DNA of 64,000 nucleotides. Source: G963422275 sp963422275 (lineage in GTDB: Bacteria > Pseudomonadota > Alphaproteobacteria > Rhodobacterales > Rhodobacteraceae). The notes under the pieces are model-generated. The model had not been told where the DNA came from, did no database searches, and saw only the letters and a list, made by a program, of their open reading frames with translations. The translations under genes and the position numbers were made by a program. The stretch is from positions 3,224,001-3,288,000 of the forward strand of contig OY729418.1 of assembly GCA_963422275.1 (NCBI GenBank). The letters are read 5' to 3'. Shown in pieces: positions 44,707 through 53,632 of the stretch (within the stretch, counting starts at the first letter, position 1; each line of letters opens with the position of its first letter).

Positions 44707-46260
44707 ATGATACCTGATCTAAGTCGTCGTGGCATCCTTATGACGGGGGCGGCAACAGCTGCCGCGTCAGCGATTTCCACGTTGCCCGCGAGTGCGGCTC
44801 CAAGCCGGGGCGGCACTTTGCGTCTTGGCATGCCTGGGGCGAACACGTCCGATAGCTGGGACGGCAGAACTCATTCAGACATTTTCATGCAGGTGGCCGC
44901 AATGGGCACGGTGTTTGAAACCTTGACTGAGGTGGATGCGTCCGGAAAACTTGTTGGCGAGTTGGCGGAGAGTTGGGACGTAACACCGGATGCGAAGACT
45001 TGGACTTTCGACTTGCGGAAGGACGTGACATTTCACAACGGCAAGCCGTTCGGAGCCGACGATGTCATTGAGTCACTCCAGCTTCACGTTGCGGATGGAG
45101 CCAAGTCCGCCGCCCAGCCAATTGTTGCAAATATCGAGACCATGACCAAGGTGAATGACCATCGGATTGTGTTGGAACTGATGGCTGGCAACGCCGACTT
45201 TCCATTCCTCCTGTCCGACTATCATATCCTGATGTATCCCGCCGGAATGATCCAGCAAGCGATTCAGGACGGGATCGGAACCGGACTTTACAAGGTGGAC
45301 AGTTTTGATTCCGGAGTCCGGCTCGTGTGCTCGCGGGCTGAGGGACACTACAAAGATGGTCAGGCTGGATGGTTTGACGGTGTGGAGATGATCGCCATCA
45401 ACGATCCTGCTGCACGCATGAATGCACTGATAACGAACCAAGTGGACGCAGTTGCTCGCGTGGATTTCAAGATCGAGCCGCTTTTGAAGGCGAATCCGGG
45501 TGTCGAGATCTTCGAAGTCACGGGAAACCAGCATTACACGTTCCCGATGCTGACCAATATCCCGCCTTTGGACGACCTTAACGTCAGAAGGGCGCTCAAG
45601 TATGCAGTCAACCGCCAAGAAATGGTTGACAAGATTCTTCTTGGACACGGGCGTATCGGCAACGACAACCCAATTGGACCGGCGAACCAGTATTTCGCCG
45701 CCGACCTTCCGCAACTCGAGTACGATCCAGACAAGGCCAATTTCTACCTGAAGGAAGCCGGAATGGATTCACTTGACATCGATCTCTCGGCATCGGACGC
45801 GGCGTTCAACAACGCCGTTAGCGCGGCTGAACTCTATCAGGCATCCGGCAAGGCAGCTGGGATCAACATCAACGTGATTCAGGAACCCGCCGATGGCTAC
45901 TGGTCCAATGTTTGGTTGAAGAAGCCTTGGTGCGCATGCTTCTGGAGCGGCCGGGCGACGGAGGACTGGATGTTCTCGACAGCTTACGAGACAGGAGTTC
46001 CTTGGAATGACACCCATTGGTACAATGAGCGCTTCCAGGAATTGCTGATACAGGGGCGCACCGAACTCGATGATGACAAGCGGCGGGCCATTTACACGGA
46101 GATGCAGTCCCTCATATCGTTGGAAGGCGGAACCATTTGCCCGATGTACGCAAATTATGTTGATGCCGCATCGACCAAGCTGGCACACGGCCCCGAAGTC
46201 GGGAACGTGTGGGCGATGGATAGCGCCCGCATTACCCAGCGCTGGTGGGCGGCCTCCTAG
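44707..46260 (+). CDS. ABC transporter substrate-binding protein (SBP family 5), Tat-exported
   Basis: 517 residues. The start MIPDLSRRGILMTGAATAA carries a twin-arginine motif (SRRGIL) and a hydrophobic stretch ending ASA-A, so it is probably exported folded. The mature part shows WDVTPDAKTWTFDLRKDVTF, NGKPFGADDVIESL and LNVRRALKYAVNRQEMVDK, typical of peptide/nickel binding proteins. An excellent ribosome-binding site (AAAGAGGAGAAA) precedes the ATG. A strong terminator follows, so it closes the operon. Confidence 0.9.
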   Translation: MIPDLSRRGILMTGAATAAASAISTLPASAAPSRGGTLRLGMPGANTSDSWDGRTHSDIFMQVAAMGTVFETLTEVDASGKLVGELAESWDVTPDAKTWTFDLRKDVTFHNGKPFGADDVIESLQLHVADGAKSAAQPIVANIETMTKVNDHRIVLELMAGNADFPFLLSDYHILMYPAGMIQQAIQDGIGTGLYKVDSFDSGVRLVCSRAEGHYKDGQAGWFDGVEMIAINDPAARMNALITNQVDAVARVDFKIEPLLKANPGVEIFEVTGNQHYTFPMLTNIPPLDDLNVRRALKYAVNRQEMVDKILLGHGRIGNDNPIGPANQYFAADLPQLEYDPDKANFYLKEAGMDSLDIDLSASDAAFNNAVSAAELYQASGKAAGININVIQEPADGYWSNVWLKKPWCACFWSGRATEDWMFSTAYETGVPWNDTHWYNERFQELLIQGRTELDDDKRRAIYTEMQSLISLEGGTICPMYANYVDAASTKLAHGPEVGNVWAMDSARITQRWWAAS

Positions 46261-46285
46261 CTATTATCACGAAAATGCAGGACCG

Positions 46286-46316
46286 AGCGCCCCGTGATGC
46301 GGGGCGCTTTTCTCTT
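46286..46316 (+). terminator. Rho-independent terminator of the dipeptide-type ABC operon
   Basis: Perfect 9-bp stem AGCGCCCCG / CGGGGCGCT with a 5-base loop, followed by TTTTCTCTT, 26 bp after the binding-protein stop. It should end transcription of the transporter operon and insulate the SRP RNA gene downstream. Confidence 0.85.
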
Positions 46317-46410
46317 CTCGCTTTTTCTGTGCGCACTCCGCTGGTCACTTGCCACCTTTTTGATTTTGCGAAAATTCAATCCGTTGGGGGTCAAGCTCAA
46401 AATCACGGTG

Positions 46411-46441
46411 TTGACACGGCATGCGGTTGCTTCCGCTATTG
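46411..46441 (+). promoter_or_regulatory. Putative promoter of the SRP RNA gene
   Basis: TTGACA at 46411-46416 is a perfect -35. CTATTG at 46436-46441 is an acceptable -10, 19 bp away. Initiation would fall near 46448, shortly before the SRP RNA helix begins. Found by eye. Confidence 0.45.
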
Positions 46442-46471
46442 AAAGCCCGCCCGAATGGCAGTATTGGCGTG

Positions 46472-46570
46472 TTCGAGGCTGGCGCGGGCGAACGATTCGC
46501 CAACCCGGTCAGATCCGAGAGGAAGCAGCCGTAACGAACACCGTTCGGGTCGCATCCCAGCCTCACCCTG
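46472..46570 (+). ncRNA. ffs: Signal recognition particle RNA (small bacterial type, 4.5S-like)
   Basis: Domain IV hallmarks are plain: CGGTCAGATCC on one side, the GNRA-type apical loop CCGAGAGG, then GGAAGCAGCC on the other. The closing helix GAGGCTGG (46475-46482) pairs perfectly with CCAGCCTC (46557-46564), and the intermediate GGGCGAACG pairs with CGTTCGGGT. The RNA is the scaffold for Ffh in co-translational membrane targeting. Its position upstream of dnaX matches other alphaproteobacteria, although two genes now lie between. Exact ends are estimates. Confidence 0.88.
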
Positions 46571-46601
46571 AATTTTCTTTAGTCTTTAGATTGTCGAGAA
46601 A

Positions 46602-47081
46602 TCAACGGAAGAACCGCTTCCTGCAATGCCGAGTTCGAAATCCGGTGTTGCTCGCACACTGTCGGGAGTGTTTGAGGGCGGCCTTAAGCGGTGCCAGATC
46701 AAGTTTGAAATCCTTGTATCCACGAGCAATGGTCCGATAGTAGTCTATTGTCGGCGGGTCAATTCCGTATTTTCCAGCGACCATCATGTAGGCCATTGAA
46801 TTTCCGTGAATCGTGTTGATATACTCCTTCCCGTAAAGCACCGGATAATCTTCGTAGCGATCAAGTGCTCGCTCACATTCCTTTGTGAGTTTCCAGACCA
46901 CGCAGCAGGTGAAAGAATTTGAGCAAGGAATGATGTCGGCGGATCCTCGAAAAACGAGCCGGAATCCAAAGAGCTTACATGTCCCGACAGGAACTGCCTC
47001 TGGACAGCGATAGCCCATTTGCAAACGGTTCATGTTTGAGCCGTATGCGAGGTAAAGCGATGCTTCAGATGGCAGTTTCAA
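46602..47081 (-). CDS. Gamma-glutamylcyclotransferase-fold protein
   Basis: 159 residues. The substrate-binding YGSNMN (13-18) and the catalytic Glu77 in DRYEDYP, followed by YGKEYI, identify the AIG2/GGCT fold. Such enzymes release 5-oxoproline from gamma-glutamyl amines or amino acids. The start is a TTG at 47081 with GAGGAGA just before it. The frame has no suitable ATG. It lies between the SRP RNA and the ankyrin gene on the opposite strand to dnaX. Confidence 0.82.
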   Translation of the reverse strand: MKLPSEASLYLAYGSNMNRLQMGYRCPEAVPVGTCKLFGFRLVFRGSADIIPCSNSFTCCVVWKLTKECERALDRYEDYPVLYGKEYINTIHGNSMAYMMVAGKYGIDPPTIDYYRTIARGYKDFKLDLAPLKAALKHSRQCASNTGFRTRHCRKRFFR

Positions 47082-47143
47082 TTCTCCTCGACCCTCAGCA
47101 CCAGAGCAAAGCCTTGGCTATGCGCGTACCGTTGGCTGATTCC

Positions 47144-48667
47144 TCAAGAGGTCACTTGCTCCAGATGTTCTTCCGCCCACATGATCAGGAATTCCGCCAT
47201 TTTTTCCTCACCAGCCAGGTCGATTGCCGGGAGAGAAAGCGGCACCCCCGCGCGCAGTGCGAGTTCGGCGCACTTCAAGTGGTCGCGCCGACTTCGTTCG
47301 GGGCAATTCTCGGAGCCATGAATGATGGTCGAGAGCAAATTGCCCCCGAAACCGTTGATATGTTCCAAGTCGGGTCCAAGAGACAGCAGCCAATTCATCG
47401 TGTCAGGCAATCCTTCCCATCCCGCAATCTGTACCGGCGTCACATCCATTTCATCTGGTTTTTCAAAATCGAATCCCGATTCGACGAGACGCTGGCAGTG
47501 ACTTAACCGGCCAGAATATTGCAAGAGGTTCGTCAGAATCATTTGAATGTCATCGGGCAAGTCCCGGTATTGTACCCGCGCGGCAGGGTGGGCCGTGTCA
47601 TCAGCTATAGAAGCCAAAAGCGACTCTGTCTCGTCTAGTCGATCTGACATACCACGTTGCAAAATCTCCTCGGCAACCTCGCGGTTTCCGTAGATTCGTG
47701 CATATGCGTAGGACGAGTGGCCGCAGTATTCCGCGGTCGGGTCGGCTCCGGCGTCGAGGAGAATTTGGGCCATCCTTCTGTCGCAAAGTCTCCGGGCAGC
47801 TTGATGCATGACCGGGACGGAAAGTGTCGCTTGGCCTGAGGGATGTACAGTCTCAATCCTGTTTGGATTTTCGCAATTCTTGAGCAAGAGCAGGACCAGT
47901 TCGTGGTCGTTGAAATCCATTGCTCGCAGCAGCGCATTTGTCCCCTCTACAACAGCCCCATGCTCCAGCAACAGCTTAGTTCCTTCCAGCTGACCGTGTT
48001 CAGTTGAATGGTAAAGCGATTCGCCGTCGTTCGGGTTTGCTCCGTTTTCAAGAAGCCATTTTGCAAGGGGGGCATTGTTGGCATGCCCTACCGCGCCATA
48101 TAGCGCGGACAGCATGTGCTGGGACCCTGGTTCCGAGGGAAAGCCGTCGTTCACGCTTGCGCCGTTGTCCCGTAGCAGATCGGCGATTGCGAGCATGTCC
48201 GATTCATTTTCGGGCGCGCAATGGATATGGCGGGAAAATGCGAGATGGAGAATGGGCGTTCGAACACCGATTCGTTGAATTGCTGCTTTCGGGCGCTTTT
48301 TTAGCGCCTTTTGCACAGCACGCTTGTCGTAGAGGGCGATTTCGAGGCCGAGGTCACCGGTTGAAATCGCTGGATCGGAACGAAGAAGCCGGTCAACAAC
48401 CCAGTGTTGCCCGTAAAACAGGGCAATCTTCAGCCGTTCACGTTTTCCAGCAATGTTCATTTCCCCGTATTTGCGGGATGATCTCAAGACAGCCCAGGAA
48501 CTGAAACCATTTTCACGAGCGATGACATTCAAGGCATCGGAAAGCTGGATGACGCCGGCATCAGGGAATTGGCGATGAACCCTTGAACAGGCTAACTTGT
48601 CTCCAGTGCGGTGCAAATAACTCAGTCTCGAGGCTTGTTGGCGGAGCGCATCTAACTGAATATTCAT
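47144..48667 (-). CDS. Large ankyrin-repeat protein, cytoplasmic
   Basis: 507 residues without signal peptide. Residues 1-60 form a helical head (MNIQLDALRQQASRLSYLHR and FSSWAVLRSS) seen in a group of bacterial ankyrin proteins. From about residue 80 at least eight diverged ankyrin units follow, such as LAKWLLENGANPNDGE, TKLLLEHGAVVEGT, AQILLDAGADPTAE and MNWLLSLGPDLEHINGFGGN. Unlike the ankyrin gene at 17.9 kb the repeats are old and diverse. The ATG at 48667 has AGGAACC upstream. It probably mediates protein binding, and the partner is unknown. It diverges from dnaX. Confidence 0.82.
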   Translation of the reverse strand: MNIQLDALRQQASRLSYLHRTGDKLACSRVHRQFPDAGVIQLSDALNVIARENGFSSWAVLRSSRKYGEMNIAGKRERLKIALFYGQHWVVDRLLRSDPAISTGDLGLEIALYDKRAVQKALKKRPKAAIQRIGVRTPILHLAFSRHIHCAPENESDMLAIADLLRDNGASVNDGFPSEPGSQHMLSALYGAVGHANNAPLAKWLLENGANPNDGESLYHSTEHGQLEGTKLLLEHGAVVEGTNALLRAMDFNDHELVLLLLKNCENPNRIETVHPSGQATLSVPVMHQAARRLCDRRMAQILLDAGADPTAEYCGHSSYAYARIYGNREVAEEILQRGMSDRLDETESLLASIADDTAHPAARVQYRDLPDDIQMILTNLLQYSGRLSHCQRLVESGFDFEKPDEMDVTPVQIAGWEGLPDTMNWLLSLGPDLEHINGFGGNLLSTIIHGSENCPERSRRDHLKCAELALRAGVPLSLPAIDLAGEEKMAEFLIMWAEEHLEQVTS

Positions 48668-48840
48668 GCGAACGGTTCCTGCCTCTTTGCGCAATGATTG
48701 AAATATCCCTGACGCAGGTGCAAAGTAGCAGAGATTTCCGCCGATTGCCGTGAAATCTGAAGGGGTGGCATTGGCCCGCAAGACAACCTGGCAAGTCATT
48801 ATCCTGGACCAACCAGTCGAGGATCAAGTAAGGTTTTGAA

Positions 48841-50514
48841 ATGTCAAGTGAATCTGAATCTTCGTATCAAGTTCTCGCCCGTAAATACAGGCCACAAACC
48901 TTTTCCGAACTTGTTGGTCAGGATACGCTTGTGCGAATCCTGAAAAACGCGTTCGTGTCGAATCGAATCGCTCATGCACTCATCCTCACCGGTGTCAGAG
49001 GCGTGGGAAAGACGACCACAGCAAGGCTCATCGCCAAGGGGTTGAATTGCGTCGGACCCGATGGCAAGGGCGAACCCACGACCGAGCCATGCGGTGAATG
49101 CGACAATTGCGTGTCGATCACCAACAGCATGCATATAGACGTGGTGGAAATGGATGCGGCCTCTCGAACTGGGGTGGATGACATCCGGGACATCATTGAG
49201 AATGTTTCCTACCGTGCGGTTTCCTCGCGGTACAGGATATTCATCATTGATGAAGTGCACATGCTCTCCAAGAATGCCTTCAACGCGTTGCTCAAGACGC
49301 TGGAGGAACCGCCAGCGCATGTGAAGTTCATCTTCGCGACCACCGAAATTCGAATGGTACCGGTAACGGTTCTCTCGCGTTGCCAGCGCTTCGATCTTCG
49401 CCGAATTGAACCGGCGCAGATGGCCGAACTCCTAGCCAAGATTGCCAATATAGAAAAAGTGGACGTGTCAGAAGAGGCACTGTCGTTGATCATTCGCGCC
49501 GCCGAGGGTTCTGCGCGAGATGCGACGAGTTTGCTTGACCAAGCCATTTCGCTTGGCCAAGGCCAAGTACAGGCTGACCAAGTTCGTGAAATGCTCGGTC
49601 TTGCGGATCGAGGCCGGATTCTGGATTTGTTCGATTTGATCATGAAGGGCGATGCCGCTGGCGCGCTCAAGGAGCTCGCAAGTCAGTACAGCGATGGAGT
49701 GGACCCTCAGTCCGCGTTGCGAGATTTGGCGGAAGCCGCGCATTGGCTTTCTGTCGTGAAGATCGAACCCGATGCTGCGAAAGATCCTGCAATCAGTCCC
49801 GATGAACGGACGCGTGGCCAAAAAATGGCACGGGAGCTTCCTATTCGTGCACTCTCTCGTTCTTGGCAAATGCTCCTGAATTCGCTGGAAGGGCTGGCGA
49901 TCGCTCCCAATGCGATGTCAGCCGCGGAAATGGCAGTTATCCGCTTAACGCATGTTGCGAATCTCCCAACTTCTGAAGAGTTGATTCGAAGGCTTGATTC
50001 CTTGCCCGCGGCTCAGAAGCCCGAAATTGGGTCTGGGGTGGCGTCCCACGCCGAACGGGCGCAGGATACGAGTGGGAGCACTCAGCCTGAGGCATCTGAT
50101 ACGAGTTTTGAACCTGTTTCAAACGAGTCAGTGCCGGTGGTGAATGAAACGTGTCGAAATTTGGTTGATGTCGTTGACATGCTGAAAAAAAATGACGAAT
50201 TGCAGTTGGCCGCGGATGTTGAAGAGCGCATGAAAATTGTTCAGTTCGGAACAGACGAGATTGTTTTCGACAATTTTGGCGGCAACGCGACTGATCTCGT
50301 GGATAAACTCCGTCAGTCCCTGTCCAAAATTACGAAGAGGGCTTGGAGTGTCCGGGTCGTCAGTCAAGAGGAAGAAGCTAAATCGGATGAAATGCCGCAG
50401 GAATTGACCGCAGGCGGTCAGGAGAGTTTGATGAAACACAAACTCACTCAAAGCGTTTTGAAGGCGTTTCCCGGATCGAAAGTTGAGATTGGAGACAATG
50501 CATTGCCAGACTGA
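48841..50514 (+). CDS. dnaX: DNA polymerase III subunits gamma/tau
   Basis: 557 residues. The clamp-loader ATPase domain has YQVLARKYRPQTFSELVGQD, Walker A GVRGVGKTTTARL (51-63), a four-Cys zinc module (NCVGP...PCGECDNC), the DEVHMLS box and the sensor SRC (LSRCQRFDLRRI). A proline-poor linker near residues 390-440 leads to a short tau-type C-terminus. It loads the beta clamp and links polymerases in the replisome. In most alphaproteobacteria ybaB and recR follow. Here recR is intact but ybaB is truncated. Confidence 0.95.
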   Translation: MSSESESSYQVLARKYRPQTFSELVGQDTLVRILKNAFVSNRIAHALILTGVRGVGKTTTARLIAKGLNCVGPDGKGEPTTEPCGECDNCVSITNSMHIDVVEMDAASRTGVDDIRDIIENVSYRAVSSRYRIFIIDEVHMLSKNAFNALLKTLEEPPAHVKFIFATTEIRMVPVTVLSRCQRFDLRRIEPAQMAELLAKIANIEKVDVSEEALSLIIRAAEGSARDATSLLDQAISLGQGQVQADQVREMLGLADRGRILDLFDLIMKGDAAGALKELASQYSDGVDPQSALRDLAEAAHWLSVVKIEPDAAKDPAISPDERTRGQKMARELPIRALSRSWQMLLNSLEGLAIAPNAMSAAEMAVIRLTHVANLPTSEELIRRLDSLPAAQKPEIGSGVASHAERAQDTSGSTQPEASDTSFEPVSNESVPVVNETCRNLVDVVDMLKKNDELQLAADVEERMKIVQFGTDEIVFDNFGGNATDLVDKLRQSLSKITKRAWSVRVVSQEEEAKSDEMPQELTAGGQESLMKHKLTQSVLKAFPGSKVEIGDNALPD

Positions 50515-50586
50515 GCGAATAAAGCCCGGCCACAGCGAAAACAGACATCCGCATTTGACCTGCTTGGGAGGAGCTACAGGAAGGAC

Positions 50587-50733
50587 ATGGTCGCAAGATC
50601 GAAAGGTATGGAGAATTTGGCCAAGGTAATGGAGGCAGCCAAGGAGGCTCTGGCCCGAATTGAGGATGTCAAGAGCGAAATAAGCAACCGTCGTGCAAAG
50701 TGGCGCTCTCGCGAACTCGCTCATGGAGGGTGA
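50587..50733 (+). pseudogene. YbaB/EbfC nucleoid-associated protein, truncated remnant
   Basis: A 48-codon frame with a good AGGAAGGAC before its ATG. Residues 6-24, KGMENLAKVMEAAKEALAR, match the first helix of YbaB (compare KGLGDMAKIMKQAQEM in homologues), and the rest of the helix IEDVKSEI also fits. The frame then runs into SNRRAKWRSRELAHGG and stops. The beta-sheet domain (VEG...GLVKV, SIDPSLL) is missing in all frames, and only 135 bp remain before recR, too few to hold it. Position between dnaX and recR confirms identity. Confidence 0.65.
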
Positions 50734-50868
50734 AGATGTCGTGCCTGTTGGTTAAGGTGTTGCTCGGCCGTCACTGCTGCTTGAGCGCAAGCGCAAAGCG
50801 TAGTGGTGGAGCGTATGGCACGACTTTATTGAGAAGTGGATCTTCTCAACTTGGAGTTGCCTTTATAA

Positions 50869-51468
50869 GTGTCTGAAGACGCGCAGGATCTCAGGGTGCT
50901 GATCGAGCTTTTTGCCCAGTTGCCCAACTTGGGGCCGAGGTCCTCTCGGCGACTCGTTCTGCACTTGGTTAAGAAACGCACGCAAAAGCTAATCCCGCTT
51001 GCGGACGCGCTGCAACGCGTCGCCGAATCGATACGGAACTGCAAGATTTGCAACAATCTTTGCTCGGCGGACATGTGCGCGATCTGTGCCAATGAATCCA
51101 GGGCAACAGGCGAGATTTGCGTCGTTGAGGATGTAGGTGATCTTTGGGCGCTTGAAAGATCAGGCGGTTTTCGCGGAAGGTATCACGTTCTCGGGGGCGT
51201 TCTGTCGATGCTCGATGATGTGGGGCCAGACGACCTCAGGATACCCATCCTTATCGATCGAGTCCGCACGGAAAGCGCAATCGAGGTCATTCTTGCGATG
51301 AACGCGACCGTGGAAGGCCAGACAACCGCCCATTATATTGCCGACCAACTCGACGAATTGGGGGTCTCGGTGACCTTGCTTGGTCGTGGCGTCCCGGTCG
51401 GAGGCGAGCTTGATTACTTGGACGACAGTACCATTTCCGCCGCGCTCGCGGGCAGGAGAACATATTAG
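50869..51468 (+). CDS. recR: Recombination mediator RecR
   Basis: 199 residues. The helix-hairpin-helix LIELFAQLPNLGPRSSRR, the C4 zinc finger (CKICNNLCSADMCAIC) and the Toprim domain (ICVVEDVGDLWALERS to ILAMNATVEGQTTAHYI) are all intact. RecR works with RecFO in loading RecA at gaps. The start is GTG at 50869, with TTGGAG upstream. It follows the ybaB remnant. Confidence 0.95.
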   Translation: MSEDAQDLRVLIELFAQLPNLGPRSSRRLVLHLVKKRTQKLIPLADALQRVAESIRNCKICNNLCSADMCAICANESRATGEICVVEDVGDLWALERSGGFRGRYHVLGGVLSMLDDVGPDDLRIPILIDRVRTESAIEVILAMNATVEGQTTAHYIADQLDELGVSVTLLGRGVPVGGELDYLDDSTISAALAGRRTY

Positions 51469-51533
51469 GCCGACACATTCCCCACAGCAAGGGAACTAGT
51501 GCCCGAAAGATCAAACAGAATCTGGCGTAGTTC

Positions 51534-52454
51534 ATGACCATTAAAGATCTGGATTCGAGAAAGAGCCGAGTGTTAATGCAGGAGAAGGCTCGCGCACATG
51601 CGTGGTTCAAAGAACTTGGATCGGAAATTTGCCGAGAGCTTGAAAAATTTGAAGCAAACCAAGTAAACGGGCCTTTCGCACAGTTTCCAGCAGGTCGATT
51701 CGTCAAAACTGAAACAAGCAGAGCCTCCAGCGATGGGTCTGACGGTGGGGGAGGCCTCATGTCGGTAATGCGCAACGGTCGCGTGTTCGAGAAGGTGGGG
51801 GTGAACACGTCAACGGTATACGGCCAACTTGAACCGGGGCAAAGAAAGTCTCTCACGGAACGACGGTCAATTCCCGGACTTGAATTGGATCCAAGATTCT
51901 GGGCGTCAGGAATATCAATCGTAGCGCATCTTCAGAGCCCAAGGGTTCCAGCAGTCCATTTCAACACGCGGATGTTCTGGACCGCCGCCGGTTATTGGTT
52001 TGGTGGTGGCACTGACCTGAACCCGTGTCTGGAAATTCCAGAAGACGTGAAGTTTTTCCACGGGATATTGAAGCAGTACTGCAACTCGCATGATCCGCTG
52101 TACTATATTCGATTCAAGGAATGGGCTGACCGATACTTTCGAATAAGGCACAGAAATCGTCCACGCGGAGCAGGGGGCATATTCTTTGACGACCTGAATT
52201 CAGGTGACTGGGAGGCAGACTTCGCCTTCGTTCGGGATGTCGGGAGAGCATTCGCGAAGGCATACTTTCCCATTGTGGAGCGCAGGCGAAACGAGTCTTG
52301 GACAAGCCAAGACCGTGAGGTCCAGCTCGTGCACAGGGGCCTGTACGTCGAGTTCAACTTGGTTTATGACAGGGGGACGAAGTTTGGCTTGGAAACGGGC
52401 CATGACCCCGCGGCCGTCCTTATGAGCTTGCCGCCAGTGGCAAAATGGCCCTGA
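51534..52454 (+). CDS. hemF: Oxygen-dependent coproporphyrinogen III oxidase, shortened C-terminus
   Basis: 306 residues. Nearly all HemF landmarks are present: GGGGLMSVMRNGRVFEKVGV, VHFNTRMFWT, GGGTDLNPC, RGAGGIFFDDL, HRGLYVEFNLVYDRGTKFGL and VLMSLPP. After LPPVAKW the frame meets a stop, so the normal tail (about 20-25 residues, around a 'PG(T/S)PEA.LY..FL' motif) is missing. The enzyme decarboxylates coproporphyrinogen III to protoporphyrinogen IX. hemE on the opposite strand ends only 46 bp away. Confidence 0.9.
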   Translation: MTIKDLDSRKSRVLMQEKARAHAWFKELGSEICRELEKFEANQVNGPFAQFPAGRFVKTETSRASSDGSDGGGGLMSVMRNGRVFEKVGVNTSTVYGQLEPGQRKSLTERRSIPGLELDPRFWASGISIVAHLQSPRVPAVHFNTRMFWTAAGYWFGGGTDLNPCLEIPEDVKFFHGILKQYCNSHDPLYYIRFKEWADRYFRIRHRNRPRGAGGIFFDDLNSGDWEADFAFVRDVGRAFAKAYFPIVERRRNESWTSQDREVQLVHRGLYVEFNLVYDRGTKFGLETGHDPAAVLMSLPPVAKWP

Positions 52455-52500
52455 AAGGGCGGGGTCTCACTCAATTGAAAAGCCGTAGCGTCGCACTGGT

Positions 52501-53535
52501 TCAGGCGTTGCGGACTGATTTGACCAGCAGTTCCACATTGGAAGTCACCGACCCAGGCTGCACGCCGTGCCCAAGGTTGAATATGTGCGGTCCACCTGAA
52601 AATGCCTCGATGATCCGCCTAGTTTGCTGAATCAGCTCCGGACCGCCAATTTTCAGGTGGAGGGGATCCAAATTTCCCTGAACACAACCGTCAATTTGAA
52701 CATGCTTCGCGCTCCATTCCAGATCAGCGGATTGATCTAGGGCGATACAGTCCGCTCCAGTGGCCTTGGCAAATCCTGCATAGCGGCTGCCTGCATCCCT
52801 AGGAAAGGCGATTACGGGGATATCCGGAAACCGCGCCTTTATTGCCCCAACAATTTGCTTCACTGGCTCAACTGCAAAACGATGGAAATTCCTCCCCGTG
52901 AGCGAGCCTGCCCAGCTATCGAATATCTTCACTATTTCGGCTCCGGCAGCGACTTGCGCGATCAGATATTCTGATGTTGATTTGGTGAGGATGTCGATCA
53001 AGCGCACGAACGTTTCCTCCTGTTCGGCAAGGAACTTCAGTGCAGGCTTTTGTCCGGGGACGCCTCTCCCGGCAATCATGTATGTTGCGACGGTCCAGGG
53101 TGCCCCTGCAAATCCTATCAACGCCTTGTCACTCGACAATTCGCGAGAGACAATCCGCAGCGTTTCATAGACCGGTGCGAGATGGTCATGAATCTCGCTT
53201 GCGGGACGGAGGTTTTTGATGTCATTGACATGTCTGATTGGCTCAAGTTGCGGGCCGTCTCGTTCGGCAAACCAAACCTCCGTTCCAAGAGCGTGCGGGA
53301 GCAGGAGGATGTCCGCGAAGAGTATCGCGGCATCGAAGTCGAATCGCGCAATGGGCTGAAGCGTGACCTCAGCAGCCATGTCTGGATTATAGCATAAAGA
53401 GAGAAAATCTCCGGCCTTCTCGCGAACCGCACGGTATTCCGGCAGGTATCTTCCTGCCTGCCGCATCAGCCAGATCGGTGGAGAGGGCAGCGCTACGCCT
53501 GAGAGCGCACACAGCATGGGCTTGGAATTGGTCAT
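52501..53535 (-). CDS. hemE: Uroporphyrinogen decarboxylase
   Basis: 344 residues. The substrate-binding PPIWLMRQAGRYLPEYR and the family segments AAILFADILLLPHALG, FAGAPWTVATYMIAG, IFDSWAGSLT and FNLGHGVQPGS are present. It removes four acetate carboxyls of uroporphyrinogen III to give coproporphyrinogen III, the substrate of the neighbouring HemF. I use the ATG at 53535. The frame is open to 53574. It diverges from hemC. Confidence 0.94.
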   Translation of the reverse strand: MTNSKPMLCALSGVALPSPPIWLMRQAGRYLPEYRAVREKAGDFLSLCYNPDMAAEVTLQPIARFDFDAAILFADILLLPHALGTEVWFAERDGPQLEPIRHVNDIKNLRPASEIHDHLAPVYETLRIVSRELSSDKALIGFAGAPWTVATYMIAGRGVPGQKPALKFLAEQEETFVRLIDILTKSTSEYLIAQVAAGAEIVKIFDSWAGSLTGRNFHRFAVEPVKQIVGAIKARFPDIPVIAFPRDAGSRYAGFAKATGADCIALDQSADLEWSAKHVQIDGCVQGNLDPLHLKIGGPELIQQTRRIIEAFSGGPHIFNLGHGVQPGSVTSNVELLVKSVRNA

Positions 53536-53632
53536 GCAAAATTCAATCCTTGAGTCGCTGAAGCAATGTGGCACAACGTGCCGGATTGTGTAAGGATTTG
53601 TTCAAGCGAACGAATTGAAAAGAGATTTCTGC

